A stretch of DNA of 64,000 nucleotides, from the NCBI GenBank assembly GCA_947303805.1, contig CAMYZE010000003.1, forward strand, positions 1 through 64,000. Reading direction: 5' to 3'. Below are positions 43,082 through 52,786 of the stretch, in pieces (the first letter of the stretch is position 1; each line of letters begins with the position of its first letter). Source of the DNA: an uncultured Clostridia bacterium. Lineage in GTDB: Bacteria > Bacillota > Clostridia > Lachnospirales > Lachnospiraceae. The notes beneath the pieces were generated by a model that saw only the letters and a program-made list of their open reading frames with translations, had not been told where the DNA came from and made no database searches. Position numbers and translations under genes: made by a program.

Positions 43082-44341
43082 TTAAGATTTAAGCATATAA
43101 AGGGCTGTAATATAGCCTTTTTTGTCAAATAATACATAGTTAAATATCTCTTCATCTATCATAGAACGGACATCAAAACCGCTTTCTTTCATATCTATTA
43201 CCGCCTTTGGATTAGCCCCCACTATGTCATCTACATCGAAAAACGGATTATGTTTAGTATTACATTCTATATCCAGTACCTCTAGAAGAGCCGTAAGTGA
43301 AAAACTCTCAGTGTATCCCACTTTCGCTCTTTTAAGAACCCTTACACTTATCTTGTTTGTGCCATTTGCAGATATATTAGAACCAGCTGGCTCATAGACA
43401 GTTGCCGGTATTTCATAGTATAAACCCTGATTTTTTGCATTCTTGAAATCTAGCTTCATTTTCAAATTGGTACTATATGTCTTATAGTCAAAATTAAACT
43501 TGTCATTCATCACATAATTATAATATGGAGCAACTGGTAGCTTATCATAAATTTCTTTTATATCATTATTGTATGAATCGGCATATTCTTTCAAATAAAT
43601 ATAGTTAAGATATAATATTCCATTTGCACCTTTAGTTGCAAATGAAACACCTTCTCCAAATACATTATCTTTAACTGCATTATAACTTTCAGCAAGCAAG
43701 TTATTAAGTAGACCTAATTCGTCCAAACTCATCTGAAAATATGTAGGATAATCATAAATTACTTCTCTATACTTTGGTAAAATATCTCTAGCACTTGTTC
43801 TCTTTGGCCATGCCTTAGTAGAAATGGTTTCTTGTTTTTTTGTAGTTTCTTCTTTTTTTGTAGTTTCCTTCTCTCTTGTTGTATCTTCGGCTTCAGTTGT
43901 ACTATTGTAAGAGTGTATTGTCTTGGTAGTTAATTCCAACAATCTATCTTGAGTATCTCTATCGCTAGATAAGTCTGTAGAACTTTCTTCAATTATCCTT
44001 TCAGTAGAAGTCACAGCCTCCTCAGTCAAGTATTCATAGTCAATGGACTCTTTTAACATCAAATTATTTTTATTTGGCTTGCTAAATCTAATTAGGCAGA
44101 ATACTAGGACTGCTATAACTATCACAGCATAAAATATAATCATGAAAGCAATTTTTCTTGGTTTCTTTACCTGCTCTACTGATTTTATGTTTGTTACTTT
44201 TAAAAGTTCGTCTTCTATAGTATTAGGTGTTGTCTTTACGGCTTTTTTCTTTTTTCTTACAGAACTTTTTGTAGTAGATTTTTTGCCATCACTTTTCTTA
44301 GCAACTTTTTTATTTGTAGTTTTTGACTTTGAAGTTTTCAT
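43082..44341 (-). CDS. Single-span membrane protein with a basic histone-H1-like tail
   Basis: 419 residues. Residues 1-37 are Lys/Ser/Thr-rich (KTSKSKTTNKKVAKKSDGKK and on), cytoplasmic by charge. A membrane segment lies at about 65-87 (AFMIIFYAVIVIAVLVFCLI). A Thr/Glu-rich linker (TTREKETTKKEETTKK) leads to an extracytoplasmic domain of ~230 residues that I do not recognise. It lies 12 bases downstream of tpiA and 88 bases upstream of the PI-PLC-like gene. Confidence 0.65.
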   Translation of the reverse strand: MKTSKSKTTNKKVAKKSDGKKSTTKSSVRKKKKAVKTTPNTIEDELLKVTNIKSVEQVKKPRKIAFMIIFYAVIVIAVLVFCLIRFSKPNKNNLMLKESIDYEYLTEEAVTSTERIIEESSTDLSSDRDTQDRLLELTTKTIHSYNSTTEAEDTTREKETTKKEETTKKQETISTKAWPKRTSARDILPKYREVIYDYPTYFQMSLDELGLLNNLLAESYNAVKDNVFGEGVSFATKGANGILYLNYIYLKEYADSYNNDIKEIYDKLPVAPYYNYVMNDKFNFDYKTYSTNLKMKLDFKNAKNQGLYYEIPATVYEPAGSNISANGTNKISVRVLKRAKVGYTESFSLTALLEVLDIECNTKHNPFFDVDDIVGANPKAVIDMKESGFDVRSMIDEEIFNYVLFDKKGYITALYMLKS

Positions 44342-44353
44342 TTAACCTCTCAA

Positions 44354-45100
44354 CTATTTATAATTAACTATATTTATAAACTCTTCTTTGAGACTTGCAC
44401 CGCCTACAAGTCCGCCATCTATATCTTCTTTACCAAATAACTCTTTAGCATTTCCTGCATTTACTGAACCACCGTATTGTATTCTCACTTTGTCACTAGT
44501 TTCAACATCATAAAGATTTTTTATAGTTTCTCTTATAAACTTACAAACTTCTTCCGCTTCTTCAGAAGTTGCTGTCTTACCAGTACCTATAGCCCAGATA
44601 GGCTCGTAGGCTATGACCGTATCTATCGCCTGATCCTTACTAATGCCATCAAATGCAGATCTGATTTGTCCTTCTATAAATAATTTATAAGTGCCTTTCT
44701 CTCTAAGTTCAAGGCTTTCTCCACAACAGAGTATTGGCTTAAGTCCAAACTTATGAGCTGCTATAAGTTTTTTATTTATCATTTCATCATCTTCTTTAAA
44801 AATGCCTCTTCGTTCACTATGACCTATAATTACATATGTAGCACCGGCATCAAGGATCATCTTTGCAGATGTCTCTCCAGTATATGCACCCTTCTCTTCA
44901 TAGTAGAAGTTTTGAGTGCCAAGTTTTATTTTAGTTCCTTTAAGGCACTCTGCTGCAGTAGTCACATCAATTGCTGGGACTACAAATAACACATCGACCT
45001 CATCTATGTTGCATTTATCTTTCAGTTTTGATATTAACTCCTTCGTCTCAGTAGGAGTCATATTCATTTTCCAATTTCCAGCAATTATTTTTTTTCTCAT
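44354..45100 (-). CDS. tpiA: Triosephosphate isomerase
   Basis: 248 residues, normal length. KIIAGNWKMN (Lys), IIGHSERR (His) and AYEPIWAIGTGKTA (Glu) carry the catalytic residues, with GGSVNAGN near the end. It interconverts dihydroxyacetone phosphate and glyceraldehyde 3-phosphate. It stands apart from other glycolytic genes, between a VanW protein and a membrane protein. AAGGAG precedes the start. Confidence 0.96.
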   Translation of the reverse strand: MRKKIIAGNWKMNMTPTETKELISKLKDKCNIDEVDVLFVVPAIDVTTAAECLKGTKIKLGTQNFYYEEKGAYTGETSAKMILDAGATYVIIGHSERRGIFKEDDEMINKKLIAAHKFGLKPILCCGESLELREKGTYKLFIEGQIRSAFDGISKDQAIDTVIAYEPIWAIGTGKTATSEEAEEVCKFIRETIKNLYDVETSDKVRIQYGGSVNAGNAKELFGKEDIDGGLVGGASLKEEFINIVNYK

Positions 45101-45112
45101 AATTCTCCTTCC

Positions 45113-45142
45113 GGGCTCGTAAAACTCGTCCCTACGATTTAT
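45113..45142. repeat. Dispersed palindrome between VanW-protein gene and tpiA
   Basis: GGGCTCGTAAAACTCGTCCC then TACGATTTA. It fills most of the 45-base spacer. Confidence 0.7.
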
Positions 45143-45145
45143 GCG

Positions 45146-46984
45146 CTACTGTGGTTGTCCTGTACTACTGCCACCGCCAGGTGCGATTTCTACAACTACT
45201 CCAGTGGCGCTTTCAGTTGGTGCTATACTTTGAATTGTATTTCCACGTCTTGCTGTGGTGATACTTGTACTTCTCTTTGCTGTCGTCTCTTCTTTTCTTG
45301 TCTCTACAAATTTACTTGTCTGAAGTACTCCATCATCATCCACATAAGTATATTCTTCAAATGCAGTAGGTGTATGACCTTGGTATATAGTTCTATGATC
45401 AAACACTCTCTCTATCTCTTTATCACCTTCTTTTACAACTTTAAATACCTGCCACTCAGAGCCTTGACTTCCTTTTGTAGCCTTTCCTTCATTTATTATA
45501 GAAAGTGTAGGGAAATCCATATCCTGAATTTTATTTGACACAAGATTTTGAGTCTGACCTTCTTTCAAAAGAGGAACTGCAAATATATCTATCTTAACTT
45601 TTTGTTTTGCATAGTGTGCTTTTATACCTACTGTATAATTGCTATTATTTATAAATCTATAATCAGGACCATAAAATGACACCGTCGCATCAAGACCTGG
45701 AGTTATATAACTTGGCACATAGGTATGCGACTTTCTATAAGTAGTTGTAAGGCCGGCTGCAAATACCGCATTATAAAGTGTAGTACTAACTTGGCATATA
45801 CCTCCACCAAGTTCTTCAACCACCTGACCTTCAAGATAGGCAGGGGCATAGTCATAACCTCTTTCCTCAGTTCTCTCACCCAAAACTTGGTTAAAAGAAA
45901 ATTCTTGGCCAGGTTTAACTATATATCCGTTTAATCCATTACAAGCAAGATTTATATTTTTATTTCTCTTTTCATTGTCTGTAGTCCAAGTTTCAAACAT
46001 AGACACATATTTATATCTTGAACGAACTGAAGGTCCTTCTGCATCTACCATATTAAGTACAGTCCATATTTCTGCGTTTAGATTTCCAGCATTTACCTCA
46101 TCCAAAATCTTTTTTCTAAGTGCATCTTCATCAACTATATAACCTTTATGATCATCGCCAAACGTAAACTCATTTCTCTCAGTGTCAAATCCCTCTATTT
46201 GTCCTTTCACAGGCTTAGTGTTCCAAAGTCTTGCAAGTTGTGCGAGCGAATCGTCAAGAGTTTCATCATTGGTCTGCGCCTTAAACACAAAATCTGCTTT
46301 AAAATCAGCAGCATTTACATCTACATTTTTTTTGTTGAACTCATTTGTGGCAACATATAAATATTTATCATAGATATCATCTATAAATTCTTTAAGTTGA
46401 CCTTCTACAAAATCAGGTACCTTGTAGGTATTTTTCGTAGCAGTTATTGTAATATCCGCAAGAGGATTCTCAATTTTCACTTCTTGACCAGTGCCAAGAT
46501 TGTCATTGCTTTTACTAAAATATTTACTATAGTCAGTGTCCTCTACCTTAGCGCCATACTTTGGCATTTCAAACAAGTCTATCTCAGGGTTACTATTTGA
46601 TATTTTTATATTAAAGTCATATGAACCTAAAATCGCGTCGTAGACTTCCTGCTTAGTAAGCCCTTTTATAGCAAATGGCGTTTTCTTGCCTATTATAGAA
46701 AAGTCTAAGTATATATCTTGTTTCATCTGCACATTTGTATAGCCTTCCAGTTCTTTTTTATCATTTCTATACTGTATAAACTTATATGCGCAAAATATTG
46801 CGAGCACAAGAACTGCGATAATACTAAGACTAAGACCAACAAACTTTAATGCACTGTTTGACTTTCTCTTTCTACTAAGTTTGTAGCGATTTAGAGCATC
46901 ACGAGATCTACTTAAGTTTCTTCTCGTGCTATAGCCGCTATATTCTCTACTATATTCATTTGTTCTATTTCTATTATATTCCAT
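45146..46984 (-). CDS. VanW-family cell-envelope protein
   Basis: 612 residues. A basic N-terminus and a membrane segment at about 45-68; two peptidoglycan-binding-like repeats in the middle (with TFGDDHKGYIVDEDAL); VanW domain at about 350-470 with GQEFSFNQVLGERTEERGYD, EELGGGICQVSTTLYNAVFA and FYGPDYRFINNSNYTVGI. A C-terminal Thr/Arg-rich tail ends the protein. VanW is linked to glycopeptide resistance loci in some bacteria, but most copies, like this one, are chromosomal envelope proteins of unknown role. Confidence 0.85.
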   Translation of the reverse strand: MEYNRNRTNEYSREYSGYSTRRNLSRSRDALNRYKLSRKRKSNSALKFVGLSLSIIAVLVLAIFCAYKFIQYRNDKKELEGYTNVQMKQDIYLDFSIIGKKTPFAIKGLTKQEVYDAILGSYDFNIKISNSNPEIDLFEMPKYGAKVEDTDYSKYFSKSNDNLGTGQEVKIENPLADITITATKNTYKVPDFVEGQLKEFIDDIYDKYLYVATNEFNKKNVDVNAADFKADFVFKAQTNDETLDDSLAQLARLWNTKPVKGQIEGFDTERNEFTFGDDHKGYIVDEDALRKKILDEVNAGNLNAEIWTVLNMVDAEGPSVRSRYKYVSMFETWTTDNEKRNKNINLACNGLNGYIVKPGQEFSFNQVLGERTEERGYDYAPAYLEGQVVEELGGGICQVSTTLYNAVFAAGLTTTYRKSHTYVPSYITPGLDATVSFYGPDYRFINNSNYTVGIKAHYAKQKVKIDIFAVPLLKEGQTQNLVSNKIQDMDFPTLSIINEGKATKGSQGSEWQVFKVVKEGDKEIERVFDHRTIYQGHTPTAFEEYTYVDDDGVLQTSKFVETRKEETTAKRSTSITTARRGNTIQSIAPTESATGVVVEIAPGGGSSTGQPQ

Positions 46985-47000
46985 ATTATTTTTGCAAGCC

Positions 47001-49421
47001 CTACATTTTTACCACGAAGTTAATTATTTTACCCTTCACATATATTTCTTTAATGATATCACCAGTAAGTTTTTCTTTTACTTCAGCCTTCGCCGCTTCA
47101 AGAACTTCCTTTTCATCTGTCTCTGCTGCTACCTCTACAAAACCTCTTGTCTTACCATTTACTTGTATAGGAAGCTTTATGGTGTCAGCCTTTGCATGTG
47201 CTTCGTCATACTTTGGCCAACCTGCATTAAACACAGTTCCATTTCCACCGAGCATATGATAAAACTCTTCAGCAACATGTGGAGCAAATGGTGAAATCAA
47301 AATTGCTATTGTCTTCAATGTCTCTTTATCTATGTATCCTTGCTTTCTATCAAGGTCGATGAGTGAATTTGTATATTCCATAAATCCTGATACAACTGTA
47401 TTAAGTGAAAACTTTTCAAGTCTATCAGTTATTGCCTTTATGAGATTATGTCTTATATATAAACTTTCTTTTGTCTCTTTACCATCTGCATTTACATTCT
47501 TCTCAACTAAAGTATAGAGACGGCTTAAATATTTATATACTCCCTCTATTCCTCTATCATCCCATGCTGCATCCATATCAGGTGGTCCGATAAATAATTC
47601 ATACATACGAAGAGTGTCGCAGCCATAGTTATCGACCATATCATCAGGATTAATGACATTCCCAAGAGACTTACTCATCTTGACTCCCTTAGGTCCAAGT
47701 ATCATTCCCTGGTTAAATAATTTATGAAATGGCTCGTCAAATCCTATAGCACCTATATCATACAAAAATTTTGTCCAAAATCTTGAATATAATAAGTGTA
47801 GAACGGCATGTTCAACACCACCTATATACATGTCAACTGGCAAATATTTATCTGCCTTTGTTCTGTCTACGAGTGCTTTATCGTTATTGACATCTATGTA
47901 TCTTAAGAAATACCAAGACGATCCTGCCCACTGTGGCATAGTATTTGTTTCTCTTTTTGCATCGCCACCACATTTTGGACATTTGCAATTTACCCAATCT
48001 TTGATATTTACAAGTGGAGATTCACCAGTTCCTGATGGTTCATAAGATTTTACATCAGGAAGTTTAAGTGGTAACTCTTCAACTGGCACAGCGACATTTC
48101 CACAATTTGGACAATGTATTATAGGTATTGGTTCACCCCAATATCGCTGTCTTGAGAAAACCCAGTCACGAATTTTATAATTTACAGTCTTTTTTCCAAT
48201 TCCTTTTTTCTCTAACTCATCAGGAGCATTTTTCTTTAACTCACTTGAGATTCTTCCATCCCAGTCTCCAGAATTAATTACAACACCATCAGTAGATACA
48301 TACGCCTCATCCATTCCACTATCAAACTTATGTACATCATCTTTTGGTGCGATAACAGGAACTATGTCAAGTCCGAATTTTTTTGCAAATGCAAAATCTC
48401 TTTCATCATGAGCAGGTACACACATTATGGCACCTGTGCCATAGTCATTTAATACATAGTCAGATATCCAAATCGGAATCTCTTTTTTATTTAATGGATT
48501 AATTGCATAAGATCCTGTAAACACACCGGTCTTATCTTTATCTGACACAGACATTCTATCTACATTTGTCTTGGTGCTTGCTGTTTTAATATATTCTTCT
48601 ACTTCATTTTTCTTATCACTAGTTGCTAAAACTTTTGCAAGTTCGTGCTCAGGTGCAAGTACCATGAATGTCGCACCGTAAAGTGTGTCAGGACGAGTAG
48701 TGTAGACTGTGATAGTTTTATCTCCACATTTAAAATCTACTTCAGCACCATAAGATTTACCTATCCACTCAGTCTGCATCTTCTTAACTTTTTCTGGCCA
48801 GTCAAGTTTATCCAGATCACTAAGAAGTCTTTCTGCATAGTTTGTAATTTTTAACATCCACTGGCGAAGATTTTTTTTAGTAACAGGAGTGTGACACCTT
48901 TCACAACATCCGTCAACTACATCTTCATTTGAAAGTCCTGTCTTACAACTTGGACACCAATTTATAGGAAACTCTTTTTCATATGCAAGACCATTTTCAA
49001 AAAGTTTTACAAAAATCCACTGAGTCCATTTATAATAATTTGGGTCAGTAGTTTTTAATTCCATATCCCAGTCATATATTGCAGAAATTTGTTTTAACTG
49101 TCTCTCGAAATTTCTAATATTTTCATCAGTAGAAATTGAAGGATGTACATGCATCTTAAGAGCATAGTTTTCAGCAGGAAGTCCAAATGCATCAAACCCC
49201 ATTGGGTGAATTACATATTTACCTTTAAGAAGCTGGTATCTTGCCCAAGCATCAGAAATCACATATCCTCTCCAGTGACCTACATGAAGACCAGCACCTG
49301 ATGGATATGGAAACATATCAAGACAATAGTATTTTTCTTTGCTATCATCTTTTGGATTGACTGGATTTTCTTCCCAATACTTGTTCCACTTCTTTTCAAT
49401 TTCTCTGAAATTATAAGCCAT
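47001..49421 (-). CDS. leuS: Leucyl-tRNA synthetase
   Basis: 806 residues from the ATG at 49421 after AAAGGA. MFPYPSGAGLHVGHWRGYV is the HIGH region, GVKMSKSLGNVINPDDMV the KMSKS loop. Zinc-type clusters CPSCKTGLSNEDVVDGCCER and CPNCGN...CKCPKCGG are present, and the editing domain (TTRPDTLYGATFMVLAPEH) is complete. It charges tRNA-Leu. No T-box precedes it. Confidence 0.97.
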   Translation of the reverse strand: MAYNFREIEKKWNKYWEENPVNPKDDSKEKYYCLDMFPYPSGAGLHVGHWRGYVISDAWARYQLLKGKYVIHPMGFDAFGLPAENYALKMHVHPSISTDENIRNFERQLKQISAIYDWDMELKTTDPNYYKWTQWIFVKLFENGLAYEKEFPINWCPSCKTGLSNEDVVDGCCERCHTPVTKKNLRQWMLKITNYAERLLSDLDKLDWPEKVKKMQTEWIGKSYGAEVDFKCGDKTITVYTTRPDTLYGATFMVLAPEHELAKVLATSDKKNEVEEYIKTASTKTNVDRMSVSDKDKTGVFTGSYAINPLNKKEIPIWISDYVLNDYGTGAIMCVPAHDERDFAFAKKFGLDIVPVIAPKDDVHKFDSGMDEAYVSTDGVVINSGDWDGRISSELKKNAPDELEKKGIGKKTVNYKIRDWVFSRQRYWGEPIPIIHCPNCGNVAVPVEELPLKLPDVKSYEPSGTGESPLVNIKDWVNCKCPKCGGDAKRETNTMPQWAGSSWYFLRYIDVNNDKALVDRTKADKYLPVDMYIGGVEHAVLHLLYSRFWTKFLYDIGAIGFDEPFHKLFNQGMILGPKGVKMSKSLGNVINPDDMVDNYGCDTLRMYELFIGPPDMDAAWDDRGIEGVYKYLSRLYTLVEKNVNADGKETKESLYIRHNLIKAITDRLEKFSLNTVVSGFMEYTNSLIDLDRKQGYIDKETLKTIAILISPFAPHVAEEFYHMLGGNGTVFNAGWPKYDEAHAKADTIKLPIQVNGKTRGFVEVAAETDEKEVLEAAKAEVKEKLTGDIIKEIYVKGKIINFVVKM

Positions 49422-49582
49422 AGCTAAATCCTTTACACACCAAAACCATGGGATAGGCAAATAATGTTGCCTTTTACCCCATAATTATACATTTTATCTA
49501 TTATAAATTATTTTAACCATATAGTCAATTGAATATACTTGCAAAATATCCCTCTAATATGATATATTATATAGGTTGACAC

Positions 49583-49654
49583 GGCCGATTGGTCAAGCGG
49601 TTAAGACGTCGCCCTCTCACGGCGGAATCCCGGGTTCGATTCCCGGATCGGTCA
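49583..49654 (+). tRNA. tRNA-Glu (anticodon CTC)
   Basis: 72 bases. Acceptor GGCCGAT/ATCGGTC plus A, anticodon arm CGCC-CTCTCAC-GGCG with CTC, T arm CCGGG-TTCGATT-CCCGG. A promoter-like TTGCAA...TATATT lies just upstream. It is followed by a terminator. Confidence 0.93.
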
Positions 49655-49661
49655 AGAAAAA

Positions 49662-49681
49662 AACAAGGGCTAGCCCTTGTT
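49662..49681. terminator. Bidirectional terminator between tRNA-Glu and the ABC operon
   Basis: AACAAGGGC-TA-GCCCTTGTT with A and T runs on both sides; it ends the tRNA and the convergent ATPase gene. Confidence 0.85.
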
Positions 49682-49684
49682 TTT

Positions 49685-50458
49685 TTAGTTTCCAAGTTCT
49701 ATTGATATCTCAGTAAACTTCTGCAGTATGTCCTTCACATTCATATTCTTTTTGTCATCACCTTTTTTATCTATTATAGCTTCTCCCTGGTGCATCATTA
49801 TAAGTCGCGAACCATATTCAATTGCATAGCGAAGATTGTGTGTGACCATGATAGATGTAAGATTTTTTTCTTTCACAAGTTTATCAGTAAGTTCCATTAT
49901 GACATCCGCAGTCTTTGGATCAAGTGCTGCAGTATGCTCATCAAGAATAAGAAAATCTATATTTGACATTGTAGTCATAAGGAGTGATATTGCTTGTCTT
50001 TGACCACCAGAAAGAGAACCAACTGGTACATAAACTTTGTCTTCAAGACCTAGTCCAAGTTTTTTAAGTTCTTCTCTATAAAAATCTATTTTCTTTTTAT
50101 CTATAAGTTTAGAAAGTCCAAACGATTTATTTTTATTTTCTGCAAGAGCCATGTTCTCAATTATGTTCATACTTGGACATGTTCCTGTCGCTGGATTTTG
50201 ATATACTCTTCCTATACGATACATCCTTCTGTATTCAGATTCCTTACTTATATCTCGTCCATCAAGAAAGATATTACCATGGTCAATATCTATCGACCCA
50301 CAAATTATATTGAGCAATGTAGTCTTTCCTGAACCATTTGATCCTACAACAGACACAAATTCATTGTCATCAACTTTAAGACTAAAATTATGGAAGACAC
50401 AATTTTCAGTTACAAGTCCAGGGTTATAATATTTAAATATATTATTTAGTTCAATCAT
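49685..50458 (-). CDS. ABC transporter ATP-binding protein (tryptophan-type, TrpZ-like)
   Basis: 257 residues. Walker A GSNGSGKTT, signature LSGGQRQAISLL and Walker B DFLILDEHTAALDPKTAD are complete. Last gene of a three-gene importer under a T-box with a putative Trp specifier. The GRVYQNPATGTCPSMNIIEN stretch fits ATPases paired with this permease type. Confidence 0.87.
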   Translation of the reverse strand: MIELNNIFKYYNPGLVTENCVFHNFSLKVDDNEFVSVVGSNGSGKTTLLNIICGSIDIDHGNIFLDGRDISKESEYRRMYRIGRVYQNPATGTCPSMNIIENMALAENKNKSFGLSKLIDKKKIDFYREELKKLGLGLEDKVYVPVGSLSGGQRQAISLLMTTMSNIDFLILDEHTAALDPKTADVIMELTDKLVKEKNLTSIMVTHNLRYAIEYGSRLIMMHQGEAIIDKKGDDKKNMNVKDILQKFTEISIELGN

Positions 50459-50466
50459 AACCCCTC

Positions 50467-51342
50467 CTACCTTACTAATTTCCTATATTTTTTTGAGTTA
50501 AGCACAATTACTACAAGTAAAAGTGCTGCTGTAATTATTTTTAAATCACTAGGTGGCATACCAAGGAACATTGCAAATCCTATACATGCTCTATATACAA
50601 TTGATCCTAAAACAACGCTTGTAGTTGGTTTCATATTTCTAAATACATTCATAAATTGAATGCCGATGATAACATTTGCGACTGCTATGACAAGTGTTCC
50701 AGTGCCTGCGCTAATTTCAAAACTTCCACGATGCTGAGCATAAATACACCCTGCGAGTGCGGCAAAACCATTTGCTAGTGCAAGACCTAATACTTTCACA
50801 TTTTCTTTATTCTTACCTAATGTTGTAACTAGTGTCTCGTTGTCACCGACACTTCTAAGTAAATATCCACTCTTTGTATCAAGATATAAATCAAGTAAAA
50901 ACTTTAAAATTACTACTATAATAAAAAGCACTATAACTCTATTGAATGCTCCAGCTGGCGTTCCTATTTTAAAAACATTTATCATCTTAAAAATGCTTGG
51001 TCTTTGAAATATAGCGAGGTTCGCCCTGCCTGCAAGCCTTAGATTCACAGAGTAGAGAGATGTCATAACTATTATGCCAGAAAGCAAATCTCTTATTTTA
51101 AATTTTACATGAATAAGTCCTGTAATGGCACCAGCAATACATCCTGCAACAAAACTCACTGGCAAAGTTATAAACGGATTTACACCATTTAAAATCATAA
51201 CTGCAGTGACACACATTCCAAATGGAAATGACCCATCCACAGTCATATCTGGGAAGTCCAATATTTTAAAGGTAATGTACGCACCAAATGATACAAGTGC
51301 ATAGATAAAACCTTCTTCCAAAATTCCAATTAATAACTGCAT
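50467..51342 (-). CDS. ABC transporter permease (tryptophan-type, TrpY-like)
   Basis: 291 residues, eight or so membrane segments. FGAYITFKILDFPDMTVDGS and GLALANGFAALAGCIYAQHR are characteristic of permeases paired with TrpX-type binding proteins. Eight bases before the ATPase gene. Confidence 0.87.
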   Translation of the reverse strand: MQLLIGILEEGFIYALVSFGAYITFKILDFPDMTVDGSFPFGMCVTAVMILNGVNPFITLPVSFVAGCIAGAITGLIHVKFKIRDLLSGIIVMTSLYSVNLRLAGRANLAIFQRPSIFKMINVFKIGTPAGAFNRVIVLFIIVVILKFLLDLYLDTKSGYLLRSVGDNETLVTTLGKNKENVKVLGLALANGFAALAGCIYAQHRGSFEISAGTGTLVIAVANVIIGIQFMNVFRNMKPTTSVVLGSIVYRACIGFAMFLGMPPSDLKIITAALLLVVIVLNSKKYRKLVR

Positions 51343-51388
51343 ACTACTCCTAAGCGCGACATCAAAACATCGTCTCTATAAAAATATT

Positions 51389-52411
51389 TTATTGAATTAT
51401 ATCATCGTATACTTCTACTGCACTTGTAGCAAATGATGGGTCAACATCGAGACCTAAGTTCTCTATAACCTTATTATTTAAGTAGAGAGACGCATTTTCA
51501 ATTACTTCAAACTTCATATCAGAAGCTTTCTTTTCACCCTTCAAAACTTTTGCAGCCATACGACCAGTTTGTTTTCCAAGTTCAGTATAGTCAAGTCCCA
51601 TAGCAGCAATACAACCTTTGTGAACCTGCTCAATCTCTGAACCAAATACAGGTATCTTCTTTTCATTTGCCTTCTCAAGCAAGACTGGCATATTTGCAAC
51701 TACAGTGTTATCAAGAAGATTAGTCATTACATCAACCTTTGGTAAGATAGTGTCAACTGCAAGTGGCATATCTGAACCTTGATCTATTGCTTGTACAACT
51801 ATATTTACATTAAACTTTTCTGCAGCCTTCTTATAATCTTCTATGGCTGAAACTGAATTAACTTCACTTGTAGTGTAAAGCATACCTACATTCTTTGTAT
51901 CTGGAAACATCTCAGTTATTAATTTAAGTTGTGCTTCTGCAGGAATCTTATCTGATGTTCCAGTCACTTCACCTACTGGTGTTCCATTTTCATTTGCAAG
52001 ACCGGCCGCAACTGGATCAGAAACTGCTGTATAGATTACAGGAACATCTCCTCTTTCACAAGTACTGTATGCAACTTGAGCCATAGGAGTTGCTATAGCC
52101 ATAGCTAAATCTACATTTTGAGTTAGATACTTATTGTATATAAGCGCAGCTGCACTTCCATCAGTTTGTGCATTATCATATAAGTAAGAAACATTCTTAC
52201 CTTCTTCAAATCCTTCTTCTTTCATTCCTTCAATGAATCCAAATCTACAGTTGTCAAGTGAACCATGTTCTGCAAATTGACCTATACCTACGGTATAAAC
52301 TTTTGCAGTGTCATCAGTTGCTGCCTTTGTTACTTCTGTAGATGCTGATTTTGTTCCGCATGCTGTGAATACTATAGTTGATAAAACTAATAATGCTAAT
52401 AACTTTTTCAT
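51389..52411 (-). CDS. ABC substrate-binding lipoprotein (tryptophan-type, TrpX-like)
   Basis: 340 residues from the ATG at 52411 directly after AGGAGG; the longer frame runs through the T-box leader. Lipobox FTACG near residue 18. VGIGQFAEHGSLDNCRFGFI and VIYTAVSDPVAAGL fit the ABC_sub_bind (PF04392) family, whose TrpXYZ members import tryptophan or tyrosine. The upstream T-box with UGG supports tryptophan. Confidence 0.87.
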   Translation of the reverse strand: MKKLLALLVLSTIVFTACGTKSASTEVTKAATDDTAKVYTVGIGQFAEHGSLDNCRFGFIEGMKEEGFEEGKNVSYLYDNAQTDGSAAALIYNKYLTQNVDLAMAIATPMAQVAYSTCERGDVPVIYTAVSDPVAAGLANENGTPVGEVTGTSDKIPAEAQLKLITEMFPDTKNVGMLYTTSEVNSVSAIEDYKKAAEKFNVNIVVQAIDQGSDMPLAVDTILPKVDVMTNLLDNTVVANMPVLLEKANEKKIPVFGSEIEQVHKGCIAAMGLDYTELGKQTGRMAAKVLKGEKKASDMKFEVIENASLYLNNKVIENLGLDVDPSFATSAVEVYDDIIQ

Positions 52412-52439
52412 ATGTTTCCTCCTAATTTTTATAAATAAA

Positions 52440-52660
52440 AACGCCCATATAGCATTTGCTATATGAGACGAATAATTAAAATTGCTATCCGCGGTGCCAC
52501 TCATATTGCCGTCCATCAACGGCCTCTCAAAGTAGTTTGACCTCCAAAAGCCCATTCGCTTACTATCCACTTACCGTTTCACAGTTTCAGCACGGCTCTC
52601 TCTTAAGTTTCAGAATAAGTTACTTCATCTTTTATCATCGGTCTATTCAATTGTACATAT
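52440..52660 (-). promoter_or_regulatory. T-box riboswitch leader, putative tryptophan specifier
   Basis: On the minus strand: AAGAGAGAGCCGTGCTGAAA of stem I, then GCGAATGGGCT with TGG at 52554-52552 after GAA as specifier, then the T-box sequence GTGGCACCGCGG (52500-52489) and a terminator CATATAGC...GCTATATG plus T-run (52465-52446). Uncharged tRNA should pair with the T-box and prevent termination, turning on the ABC transporter when the amino acid is scarce. Confidence 0.87.
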
Positions 52661-52786
52661 AGTACTATAAAGCTATAAAAAAATCAATAATAAAATTTCA
52701 TGATTTTGGTATTTGTTATATACATATAACTATTTATTTAGTATCGGTATAACTTTCCAATCTGAATATTTATTTAAATTTTTATG

